A DNA stretch of 17,471 nucleotides from a bacterium (GTDB lineage Bacteria; JAJRZV01). The notes beneath the pieces were generated by a model. The model was not told where the DNA came from, ran no database searches, and saw only the letters and a list, made by a program, of their open reading frames with translations. The stretch is taken from assembly GCA_024275095.1 (NCBI GenBank), contig JAJRZV010000020.1, positions 1 through 17,471 of the forward strand. The letters run 5' to 3'. The translations under genes and the position numbers were made by a program. Of this stretch, positions 5,957 through 12,948 are shown one piece after another; within the stretch, counting starts at the first letter, position 1, and the number at the start of each line of letters is the position of its first letter.

Positions 5957-8593
5957 CTATTTGAGCACCATGTCAAATAAAAAGCGTGAGGGACGAAGCA
6001 CCTGATAACCCCGACGTGAGGGGAAACTAAGTATCACTCTCTGAAGTGCTCTCGTCAGGGCAACGAAAAGAAGCCGCCGCTCTTCCTCCATATCCCTCTG
6101 ACTGATGGAGCTACTTTCCAAGGGAAAGATTCCTTCCGCAAGTCCTGTAATAAATACCACAGGGAACTCCAGCCCTTTCGACGAATGGACAGTCATCAAC
6201 CGCACTGCATTGGTATTCCATCGGGCGAGTTCCAGGTCTTCCATGAGTCCTATATGGTCAATGAATTCCTGAATGGTCCCTTTAAATTCTCTTCCTGCTC
6301 TGAGAAGCTCTTCCAGGTTTTCGACCTGTCCCGCAGCCTGAGCTGAACCGCGTCGTTTCAACTTCTTCAGACACCCCGTATCCTCGAGAAGCACCTGCAA
6401 TACATCTCCTGGAGCAAACTGATGTGGAGAACGCATGATTTCGGCTCCATACTCTATGAAACGCCTGTACCTGGGTGGTGCATTCTGCTTCATATCATCC
6501 GGGAATTCGAACTCGCTGAGTCCCTGAATAACGCGTCTTGAACCTGTCAACCATGCCAACCCTTTCAGATACTCTTCCACATTACCTGAGACAAGTGCTC
6601 TCAAAATGCCGACGACTCGTGTAACCTCCTCCCTCTCGTAAAATGCTGTCATGCCCACAAGCGTATACGGAACACCTGAACGGCTGAATGCTTCCTCAAA
6701 ATTTCGAGAATAAAAATGAGAGCGAAACAGAACGCATACACCCGAATAACTCACATCACCAGAGCGTACAAGTTCATGAATGCGTCGTGCAACGAACTCC
6801 GCCTCCTCTGTATCTGAAGAGGCTCGAAAGAGTTCCACCTCACCTTCATTTTTTGCAGCTGTAGCCACCAGCCCGGCCTGTTCGTGGCGACTCATAAGAT
6901 TTTGAGCCACCTGAAGAACCTTCGCCGGGAGGCGAAAACTCGTCTGAAGAGAAAACTCCACAACCCCGGGAAAATCCTCAACGACCCGGTCCATAAACTG
7001 TGTACTTGCACCCCGCCATGAATAAATATGCTGGTACGGGTCCCCGGTGATAAAAAGACAGGCATCCTCTGCGGTCAGGAGCTTAATCAGTTCATATTGA
7101 CTACATGTAAAATCCTGTATCTCGTCAACAAATACAGCCTTGAAATTGGCACGCAGTTCTTCCGCCACCTCAGGATGACGATGCATAATCCTACAGGGGA
7201 AGTAAAGAAGGTCCTCGTAAGTCAGCAAGCCTTCGGTTGCCAGACGATTCATCATGTGGAAAATCCTCGCAACATTCATGCGATAGTCACTGCCCAGGCT
7301 CCATCTATTCACTTCATCTGCCCGCATCAACCGTGTTTTTAATTTCTCTGCTTCTCTTACGAGTCGCTTGAGTCTTTTACCTTTTTGCTTGATGTCCAGC
7401 TTTTTCAAATACTCATCATCTAAAGGCGTAACTTCAAAATCTTCCGGTATGCCGACCAGCCAGCCGTATTTTCTGAGGATTCTCAAACCGATACCGTGAA
7501 CAGTATCAATGAGCATTTCGTGAACTTCACGCCGCAGTATTTTCTCCACGCGTTCCTTTACATCAGCTGCGGCCTTGCGCGTAAACGTGGCTACCAGCAT
7601 GGAAGAAGGTTCGAGTTCCTTCTTTTCAACGAGATAACATATCCGATGCACCAGGCAGGTCGTCTTTCCCGAGCCGGCACAACCCTTTAAAAGTATCCGG
7701 CGATGCTCACACTCCACCACACGTCTCTGGCCCTCGGTCAATTGCAAGCCTTCTTCCTTTACGGAAGTTTCCACAAGGACAGCCTTTCTCACTCGATGGG
7801 CACTTATAGCTCCGACATCTACCAGTGCATCTCTAAACTCTTCTGCACTTGCAAATCGCTCCTGAGGATTAACGTGCATGGCCTTTCCCACAACCTGAGC
7901 AAGCGACGGAGGAACCGAAGAGTTAATCACAGTAACAGGTGCAGCTCTGCCCTGAAAAATAGCCTTTCTCACCTCTTCCAAGGAATCACCGGTAAAGGGC
8001 TGAACTCCTGTGAGCATCTCATAAAGAACCACCCCCAGCGAATAAATATCTGAACGTTCTGTGAATTTACCCGTCCATCCTTCGGGCGGGAGATATACAG
8101 GGGTGCCAGCCATAGAGGCGGAGATGGTACCTTTCTTCAGAAATCGTGCAAGACCGAAATCCGTAAGTTTCACCTCACCTTGCGGCCCCAAGAGTATGTT
8201 TTCGGGTTTTATATCCCGGTGAACAACCCCCTGTTTGTGAGCATACTCAAGTCCTTCCAGCACACGACAAGCAATTTCTACAGCCTTCTCCACCCCCGGA
8301 GGATCTTTATCCATCAGATGCCTGAGAGACCCACCCTCCACATATTCCATCACCATTACCAGGCGACCATCAATAAAGTCGGCATTGTAAAATCTAACAA
8401 TACACGGGTGGTAAAGACGTGCAAGAACTCGTGCTTCATCTTTAAGCACCTGGACTTCCTTCGGGGAAAGACGCGATACCTTCAGGGCGAATTTTTCTCC
8501 AAGAATGGAATCTTCTGCCAGATATACATCTCCAAATGCCCCTCCTCCCAGCCAGCGCAGTATGGAATATTTACCAATTCTGGTGGAAATCAA
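5957..8593 (-). CDS. Ser/Thr protein kinase fused to UvrD/Rep-type superfamily 1 helicase
   Basis: This single 878-residue frame joins two complete enzymes. Residues 1-265 form a Hanks-type kinase: glycine loop GGGAFGDVY (16-24), Lys38 in FALK, Glu53 of helix C, HRDIKPEN (125-132), DFG (145-147), and GTPVYLPPE (163-171) at the APE position. No membrane helix or PASTA domain follows. After a short linker, residues 285-878 form a UvrD/Rep/PcrA-like helicase: Q motif LTEGQ (285-289), Walker A GCAGSGKT (304-311), VDEIQD (489-494), GDPYQHIYSWRGA (517-529), TSFRLP (551-556), VHSSKGLEF (802-810) and EERRLLFVALTRA (837-849). All key catalytic residues are present in both halves. The TTG start at 8593 sits in a TTGA overlap with the stop of the upstream gene and has AGGA seven bases before it. 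The kinase could phosphorylate its own helicase or a neighbour's product; that is inference. It lies last in a five-gene run and faces the sulfatase gene tail to tail. Confidence 0.93.
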   Translation of the reverse strand: MISTRIGKYSILRWLGGGAFGDVYLAEDSILGEKFALKVSRLSPKEVQVLKDEARVLARLYHPCIVRFYNADFIDGRLVMVMEYVEGGSLRHLMDKDPPGVEKAVEIACRVLEGLEYAHKQGVVHRDIKPENILLGPQGEVKLTDFGLARFLKKGTISASMAGTPVYLPPEGWTGKFTERSDIYSLGVVLYEMLTGVQPFTGDSLEEVRKAIFQGRAAPVTVINSSVPPSLAQVVGKAMHVNPQERFASAEEFRDALVDVGAISAHRVRKAVLVETSVKEEGLQLTEGQRRVVECEHRRILLKGCAGSGKTTCLVHRICYLVEKKELEPSSMLVATFTRKAAADVKERVEKILRREVHEMLIDTVHGIGLRILRKYGWLVGIPEDFEVTPLDDEYLKKLDIKQKGKRLKRLVREAEKLKTRLMRADEVNRWSLGSDYRMNVARIFHMMNRLATEGLLTYEDLLYFPCRIMHRHPEVAEELRANFKAVFVDEIQDFTCSQYELIKLLTAEDACLFITGDPYQHIYSWRGASTQFMDRVVEDFPGVVEFSLQTSFRLPAKVLQVAQNLMSRHEQAGLVATAAKNEGEVELFRASSDTEEAEFVARRIHELVRSGDVSYSGVCVLFRSHFYSRNFEEAFSRSGVPYTLVGMTAFYEREEVTRVVGILRALVSGNVEEYLKGLAWLTGSRRVIQGLSEFEFPDDMKQNAPPRYRRFIEYGAEIMRSPHQFAPGDVLQVLLEDTGCLKKLKRRGSAQAAGQVENLEELLRAGREFKGTIQEFIDHIGLMEDLELARWNTNAVRLMTVHSSKGLEFPVVFITGLAEGIFPLESSSISQRDMEEERRLLFVALTRALQRVILSFPSRRGYQVLRPSRFLFDMVLK

Positions 8594-9504
8594 TGAGCTG
8601 TCCTGAAAGCCGAGAGGTGTACAGGTTTCCCATCAAGCACCGTAAGCTTCGAAACAAAGGAGCGTCCGAGAACCCTGAATTCCTCACCCTTTGCAACCGA
8701 AGGAAATTTTTCCGTCTCTCCCTCGAAAACATCGGATATAAAACGTGTTGCTTTTCTATGAGCTACGGTCCCTCTTTGAGTACTCATGTATAACAATCCC
8801 TCAAGCGCGTAGCTCTTCAACAGTTTCTCAAACTCTTTCTTATACAGGGACCTGTCAAAAAAAATGTCCATCCCGATAACGCGTGAACCTGTAGCAACAA
8901 GAAACCCGGAATAATTCTTCAATTCACTTCCTTCACTGACAAACTGATCAAGCTCCGCCCGCAGCTCATAAAACGCATCTGAAAGACTCACTGTATTCGA
9001 ACGCACCCGAAGCGTTGTTAACGTTGAAGAGACGGTACTCCACACACGGCCCTGGTCTGAGTGAAAGGAGCGTCGCGTTCGCAGGTTACGTGTGACACTC
9101 GAGCAAAGAATAGCCCTGAGGCTGGGATGGGAACAGCCTGTGGACCCGGAAAAGGTCCCGCGGCCAGACCATCTCCCCTGCTCCACGCAGGACACAGGCA
9201 CCACAGCTTCGCCCATGGGGTCAAGGATGACACTGGTGTTGAACACGCGGTTCTGCAAAGCACCGTATATCTCCTCGCCCTCAAGAATAAAAAGAAAATC
9301 ATCCGCTGAATTCCTCACGACAACAGACTCAACACTCGCACGATCGAGCTCTTCCACCTGCACACGCCCTGCTACAAGACCCTCATCGAGAACAATAAAC
9401 GGCAACACTTTTCTTTCTTCGGCCTGGAGCGGGAAAACGGTCAGGTTTCTCCACAGCAACGGCTCATTCACCTCTGGTTGTGAACAAATATCCCTTAACC
9501 TCAT
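8590..9504 (-). CDS. ARPP-1/DUF6569-like domain protein
   Basis: This 304-residue soluble protein matches from memory the ARPP-1 (DUF6569) pattern, a domain named for its association with ADP-ribosylglycohydrolases and rhodanese/phosphatase proteins and of unknown biochemistry. Diagnostic segments are FPL (24-26), VVVRNSADDFLFILEGEE (61-78), IYGALQNRVFNTSVI (79-93), VPVSCVEQGRW (102-112), Gln151 and Trp155 in QGRVW, GMDIFF (211-216), and KLLKSYALEGL (227-237). The conserved Glu77/Glu78, Gln84/Asn85/Arg86 and Glu108/Arg111/Trp112 suggest an active or ligand-binding site. It has no signal peptide or membrane helix. A near-perfect ribosome site (AAGGAGGTGA, 9511-9520) stands before ATG 9504. It overlaps the upstream gene by four bases (ATGA) and the kinase-helicase gene by four (TTGA). 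The family assignment is fairly firm; the function is unknown. Confidence 0.75.
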   Translation of the reverse strand: MRLRDICSQPEVNEPLLWRNLTVFPLQAEERKVLPFIVLDEGLVAGRVQVEELDRASVESVVVRNSADDFLFILEGEEIYGALQNRVFNTSVILDPMGEAVVPVSCVEQGRWSGRGTFSGSTGCSHPSLRAILCSSVTRNLRTRRSFHSDQGRVWSTVSSTLTTLRVRSNTVSLSDAFYELRAELDQFVSEGSELKNYSGFLVATGSRVIGMDIFFDRSLYKKEFEKLLKSYALEGLLYMSTQRGTVAHRKATRFISDVFEGETEKFPSVAKGEEFRVLGRSFVSKLTVLDGKPVHLSAFRTAH

Positions 9505-9854
9505 CTCGGTTCACCTCCTTGCTTCTCTTCCACTGCAAGTAATTTTACATCATGCGTACGTGCGAATGCCCCAAGGTCATCACCCTCAACATCCATGATT
9601 TCAGGCATCTCCCGGGTAAGCACGCCCCTCCTTTTGTGACGGTGCATGTACACCACAACAAAACCTTCAACAGGAAAGGAACGGAGCGAAGCCATAACAG
9701 GTACAAGTTCATCTTCAATAACAGAAACACCTGTAAACGGTTCCTCTGATAACGGTACCGGGAACACGCGCGTCTGATATACGCCCTGAACCTGGTCAAG
9801 GGGTATGATTAAGTACTCCCCTCGCAGGTCAGCAGGTATTAAAAGACACCGCAC
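9501..9854 (-). CDS. Small CheW-like protein, front half best preserved
   Basis: This 117-residue protein resembles the scaffold fold of CheW. The pattern is a first strand and helix LIIPLDQVQGVYQ (15-27), a proline turn FPVPL (31-35), the strand pair GVSVIEDELVPVMASL (42-57) standing where CheW has its Gv...rG.viPvidL segment, then VVVYMH (66-71) and GVLTREMPEIMDV (77-89). The C-terminal part is degenerate. CheW domains link receptors to CheA-type kinases, but no receptor or CheA is present, so chemotaxis is unlikely. Here it may be an adaptor for the Ser/Thr kinase encoded two genes downstream (inference). The GTG start at 9854 lies eight bases after the previous gene, and the stop overlaps the ARPP-1 gene start in ATGA. 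The CheW relation rests on pattern alone and needs a profile search. Confidence 0.6.
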   Translation of the reverse strand: MRCLLIPADLRGEYLIIPLDQVQGVYQTRVFPVPLSEEPFTGVSVIEDELVPVMASLRSFPVEGFVVVYMHRHKRRGVLTREMPEIMDVEGDDLGAFARTHDVKLLAVEEKQGGEPR

Positions 9855-9862
9855 GGCCTACT

Positions 9863-10183
9863 CTAACTCAGCAAAAAGTATACTGCTTCATTCTTGACCA
9901 CCGCGCCGGCAAGAAATATTTGATTCCGTGCTGTTTTCACCTCATCCGGAAGTTCATGTATCCTGTCAATCTGGAAAATTCCTTTCACCACATCTGCAGG
10001 ATAAGCTGTAATAGAGCCCTCTCTCATACAGAATATGACAAATCGGCCTGTACGTGTCTCAGAAAGCGGGGTTATCACTTCTTCAGGTACACTTTCTTCC
10101 TGACAGTCAACAATACGCTCAACCCTTTCAGCTTCAACAGCATATCCCACACCATCTTTTTCCATGAGCAGGAATACCATCAT
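9863..10183 (-). CDS. Small CheW-like protein, back half best preserved
   Basis: This 106-residue protein also looks CheW-like. VFLLMEKDGVGYAVEAERVE (3-22) resembles the opening strands and first helix. The middle of the CheW barrel seems to be missing. GRFVIFCMREGSITAYPADV (46-65) followed by VKGIFQIDRIHELP and a last segment with IFLAGAVVKNEAVYFLL match the second subdomain, including the closing strand where CheW has the pattern fi.G......illLd. It complements the next gene, whose front half is better kept, so the pair could act as a heterodimer (inference). ATG 10183 overlaps the proS stop (TAATG), so translation is probably coupled to proS. A second ATG follows directly (ATGATG), so the start could be one codon later. 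No membrane segment is present. Confidence 0.55.
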   Translation of the reverse strand: MMVFLLMEKDGVGYAVEAERVERIVDCQEESVPEEVITPLSETRTGRFVIFCMREGSITAYPADVVKGIFQIDRIHELPDEVKTARNQIFLAGAVVKNEAVYFLLS

Positions 10184-11910
10184 TACTCTCTTACAGTCTT
10201 TTCATTTTCTATCATAGATTTCAATCGAAGGGTACACTCCTGAAAAGGTATGTCCTGACGTTCACCAGTGCGCCTCACCTTCACCTCCACCATTCCCTCA
10301 CTGGCCTTCCGGCCAACTATCACGTGGAAAGGGAATCCAATAAGGTCTGAGTCCTTGAACTTCACGCCGGGGCGCTCATTGCGGTCATCTATGATCACAT
10401 CTACCCCTTCACCGGAAAGTGATGAGTACACTTTTTCAGCCACTTCCCGTTGAGCTGGATAGGTTGGATTGAGAAGTATCACGACGGCCTCGAAAGGCGC
10501 CAACGGCACGGGCCAGATAATGCCGTCTTTATCATGATTTTGTTCCACAGCAGCAGCCATGGTGCGACCCACTCCTATTCCGTAACACCCCATGATCATG
10601 GGTCGAGAGTTGCCTTCTTCATCGAGAAAACAGCATTCCATTGGTTCACTGTATTTTGTGCCCAGCTTAAACGTATGCCCGACCTCTATGCCGCGCTTTT
10701 CCATGAGCACACCGTTTTCACACCTGGGACATCTGTCCCCGGAAACAGCAAACGCAATATCGGCCAGCTCTTTTACAGCAAAGTCTCTTCCGGGATTCAC
10801 GTTGACAAAATGGTGGTCTTCTTCGTTGGCTCCGGTCACCCCGTTCACAACTTCCGCCACAGAATAATCGCACACAATCCGAACTTTACCCTCCATATTC
10901 ACGGGACCTGCAAAACCGACGGGTGCACCCGTTAAATTCTCAATTTCTTCCGCCGTGGCCAGCTCCACCCGCTCTGCTCCCAGAAAGCGCGTTAGTTTGT
11001 TTTCGTTGATCTCCCGCAAACCTGCCGTGACTGCCATGACAAGGCTTCCGCTATCCACCTTGTAAATCAGGGTTTTGAGCAAACGATTCTTGTCAACCTT
11101 GAGAAAAGCACTTACCTCTTCCACAGTTCTCTTTCCCGGCGTGTGAACCTTCTCAAGCGGCCTCTGCTCCTCGTGCACGCTCGCATTTTCCCTTCTCCGC
11201 TCAGCCCGCTCGCGGTTGGCCGCATAGCCGCACTTCTGACAGTACATGATAAGGTCTTCTCCAGTCTCTGCTATCACCATGAATTCATGGGAAAAATGTC
11301 CGCCTATAGCACCCGTTTCTGCTTCCACAGGCTGAAACTCAAGTCCACACCGTTTGAAAATTCTCACATAAGCATCAAACATGCGCCTGTAGCTGTCCTC
11401 AAGGCCCTTCTCATCCACATCGAAACTGTACGCATCCTTCATGCTGAACTCCCGCGCCCGCATGAGCCCAAAGCGGGGCCTGATTTCATCACGGAACTTC
11501 GGGCCTATCTGGTAAATGATAAGGGGCAAATCCCTGTAAGACCTGACATCCTTGCGTACGAGATCAACAACCACCTCTTCGTGTGTTGGTCCCAGGCAAA
11601 ACCACCGGTCAGAGCGATCCTTGAAACGCAGAAGTTCTTTGCCGTAAGCATCCCACCGGCCTGTCTCCTTCCACAAATCCGCAGGAATGGTAAGCGGCAT
11701 ACTCACCTCTACGGCACCGGCACGGTTCATCTCCTCGCGGATAATGTTTTCAACCTTTCTGATAGTTCTCAAACCAAGTGGGAGACCATCGTAAATGCCT
11801 GAAGCGACTTTACGTATGAAGCCCGCCTTTACAAGGAGCCTGTGCGACGGAACCTCCGCGTCACGGGGGGCTTCTCTCAATGTGGGAATGTAGTAGTGGC
11901 TCCAGCGCAT
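10183..11910 (-). CDS. proS: Prolyl-tRNA synthetase, bacterial type with editing insert
   Basis: This cytoplasmic class II aminoacyl-tRNA synthetase charges tRNA-Pro with proline. At 575 residues it has the bacterial length (E. coli about 572). Motif 1 lies in GLPLGLRTIRKVENIIREEM, motif 2 in PKFRDEIRPRFGLMRAREF, and motif 3 in GCYGIGVGRTMAAAVEQ. Between motifs 2 and 3 lies a YbaK-like editing insertion with VSAFLKVDKNRLLKTLIY, which in the family removes mischarged alanine. ATG 11910 was chosen over GTG 11916 because the ribosome site AAAGGAGGTGA (11913-11923) overlaps that GTG and sits five bases before the ATG. Its stop overlaps the next gene. It is an ordinary housekeeping gene that seems to head an unusual operon. 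Confidence 0.97.
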   Translation of the reverse strand: MRWSHYYIPTLREAPRDAEVPSHRLLVKAGFIRKVASGIYDGLPLGLRTIRKVENIIREEMNRAGAVEVSMPLTIPADLWKETGRWDAYGKELLRFKDRSDRWFCLGPTHEEVVVDLVRKDVRSYRDLPLIIYQIGPKFRDEIRPRFGLMRAREFSMKDAYSFDVDEKGLEDSYRRMFDAYVRIFKRCGLEFQPVEAETGAIGGHFSHEFMVIAETGEDLIMYCQKCGYAANRERAERRRENASVHEEQRPLEKVHTPGKRTVEEVSAFLKVDKNRLLKTLIYKVDSGSLVMAVTAGLREINENKLTRFLGAERVELATAEEIENLTGAPVGFAGPVNMEGKVRIVCDYSVAEVVNGVTGANEEDHHFVNVNPGRDFAVKELADIAFAVSGDRCPRCENGVLMEKRGIEVGHTFKLGTKYSEPMECCFLDEEGNSRPMIMGCYGIGVGRTMAAAVEQNHDKDGIIWPVPLAPFEAVVILLNPTYPAQREVAEKVYSSLSGEGVDVIIDDRNERPGVKFKDSDLIGFPFHVIVGRKASEGMVEVKVRRTGERQDIPFQECTLRLKSMIENEKTVRE

Positions 11911-11912
11911 GC

Positions 11913-11923
11913 TCACCTCCTTT
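11913..11923 (-). promoter_or_regulatory. proS: Ribosome binding site that fixes the proS start
   Basis: AAAGGAGGTGA on the minus strand is almost fully complementary to the 16S rRNA 3' end. It leaves the optimal gap before ATG 11910 and physically covers the alternative GTG at 11916, so it rules out the longer reading. Confidence 0.8.
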
Positions 11924-11935
11924 ATCTAATCTGCA

Positions 11936-11964
11936 TCTGTAATGCTTGTATTTAACAACTGCAA
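11936..11964 (-). promoter_or_regulatory. Possible sigma70 promoter for proS
   Basis: In the 82-base gap upstream of proS the minus strand reads TTGCAG, 17 bases, then TACAGA. This is a fair match to the -35 and -10 consensus at the normal spacing, about 26 bases before the ATG. The region is AT-rich, so chance matches are possible, and the permease transcript could also read through. Confidence 0.3.
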
Positions 11965-11992
11965 AATATCCCTTCAAGAATATAGAGATCAC

Positions 11993-12574
11993 TCAAAGAG
12001 GAAAAATTCGCGTAATCCAGTTGGCCACAAGACCGGCGATGGGCGGAAAGAAAAACGTACTTGCGAGGTGCAGGAGAGTGAACTTTATGCCAAGTATTCC
12101 CACCTCAATAGGCAACCGGCTCAATGCACCCAATGCCCATGCTGTAACGTAACTGACCATCGTTCCAATGGCAGCGCCGGAAGCAATAAAACCAGCTGCA
12201 ATGGGAAACACCACGAACGGGCCGCCGGGTGTGAGAAAACCGGCGATGGTACCCACCAGAACGCCCTTCAGCCCGGATTCCGGCCCCACCCATTGAACTA
12301 TAATTTCCCGGGGCACGAGCACCTGGACAAGCCCGGAAACAGCCAGCGCGAAAACCAGCAGGGGCAGAATCCGAACAAGCAAGCTCATTCCCATTTTCAG
12401 GCCGAGGATGTGCTCTCCCTGACCGCGGAAGTACGCGATAAGAAAAAGCAAACCCGCCACCACCGCCATGAACACTGTAGGAACCAGCACGTTGTTTCCC
12501 TGACCTTCTCCGTTCTTCACTGTCCGGTGATTGTACCAGGGTAAAAAACACAAAGCCACACATAACAGATTCAC
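11993..12574 (-). CDS. Small membrane permease, DUF318/ArsP-like half-type
   Basis: This hydrophobic protein of up to 193 residues has about four to five transmembrane helices (30-48, 65-88, 103-130, 135-150 and 160-187). The segment LVGTIAGFLTPGGPFVVFPI (106-125) matches the pore-like GxxxGxxxPxGP motif of the permease superfamily that includes DUF318 proteins and ArsP. The protein has only one such half, where full-length relatives have two, so it may work as a dimer. The substrate is unknown. The start is uncertain. GTG 12574 gives an odd hydrophobic leader and no clean ribosome site. GTG 12490 has AGGGA six bases upstream and would yield about 165 residues, closer to how I remember similar short permeases. 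It lies on the same strand 82 bases before proS, so read-through into that operon is possible. Confidence 0.7.
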   Translation of the reverse strand: MNLLCVALCFLPWYNHRTVKNGEGQGNNVLVPTVFMAVVAGLLFLIAYFRGQGEHILGLKMGMSLLVRILPLLVFALAVSGLVQVLVPREIIVQWVGPESGLKGVLVGTIAGFLTPGGPFVVFPIAAGFIASGAAIGTMVSYVTAWALGALSRLPIEVGILGIKFTLLHLASTFFFPPIAGLVANWITRIFPL

Positions 12575-12651
12575 CTCATGGTGTAATCGAACAAATCAGC
12601 TTGTTAAGCATTCTTTCCTTCATCCCCTGCAAAACACGCCACTGGTTCCTC

Positions 12652-12687
12652 AATAAGGAAAACCCCGGTCAAATCAGGACACCGGGG
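12652..12687 (-). terminator. Terminator-like hairpin in the permease leader
   Basis: On the minus strand CCCCGGT (12687-12681) can pair with ACCGGGG (12669-12663) across an 11-base loop. It is followed at once by TTTTCCTTATT (12662-12652). A GC-rich 7-bp stem before a T-rich tail is the form of an intrinsic terminator. No gene ends upstream of it on this strand within the intergenic region, so it could be an attenuator in the permease leader. The loop is rather large and the T-tract is interrupted, so strength is uncertain. Confidence 0.45.
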
Positions 12688-12814
12688 GCATACCAGCCCG
12701 ATTTTTTTAGACGCTTACGTTTTTTTCTGGCAATTGACAATTTATCTTTCACAAACTCTTTTTTTACCGGAATTTTCAACATTACTTGCTACTCATTAAA
12801 ATTCTTAAAAAATC

Positions 12815-12844
12815 TTGACAGGTAGGAACTATAGATGGTAACAA
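12815..12844 (+). promoter_or_regulatory. Candidate sigma70 promoter for the exported-protein operon
   Basis: A perfect TTGACA (12815-12820) is followed after 18 bases by TAACAA (12839-12844), about 105 bases upstream of the first gene. The preceding AT-rich stretch could act as an UP-element. The -10 is imperfect and the spacing is one base longer than ideal. Confidence 0.4.
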
Positions 12845-12850
12845 TGCAGT

Positions 12851-12860
12851 CAGTGCACTG
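12851..12860. promoter_or_regulatory. Palindrome at the expected transcription start, possible operator
   Basis: CAGTGCACTG is a perfect 10-base inverted repeat. It starts seven bases after the candidate -10 element, where a bound repressor would block initiation. It is short and only one copy was noticed, so the operator role is a guess. Confidence 0.3.
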
Positions 12861-12948
12861 GATAGGGGACACGTGGCGGGAGGGACAGCTTACAAAGATG
12901 CGTTTATGGGCTTTCAAAACACTCTTTCTTTAATGGAGGGAGGACAAA

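Larger units (their letters stand above)
12575..12948. other. Divergent intergenic control region
   Basis: These 374 bases separate the minus-strand permease from the plus-strand exported-protein genes. The stretch 12700-12820 is very AT-rich. It holds a minus-strand terminator-like hairpin (12652-12687), a plus-strand promoter candidate (12815-12844) and a palindrome (12851-12860). A 15-codon minus-strand reading frame (12576-12623) ends one base before GTG 12574, but I do not support it as a gene. The plus-strand frames in this region have no coding look. Confidence 0.6.

Noticed and set aside
7028-8793. Several plus-strand open frames of 64-138 codons opposite the kinase-helicase gene
   Set aside because: They are antisense shadows of a gene with complete catalytic motifs, and they are rich in His, Cys and Ser without ribosome sites or domains.
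12105-12563. 152-codon minus-strand frame overlapping the permease, starting with a well-placed ATG
   Set aside because: The translation is rich in Arg, Gly and Ser with no domain, and it is a shifted shadow of the transmembrane permease frame.
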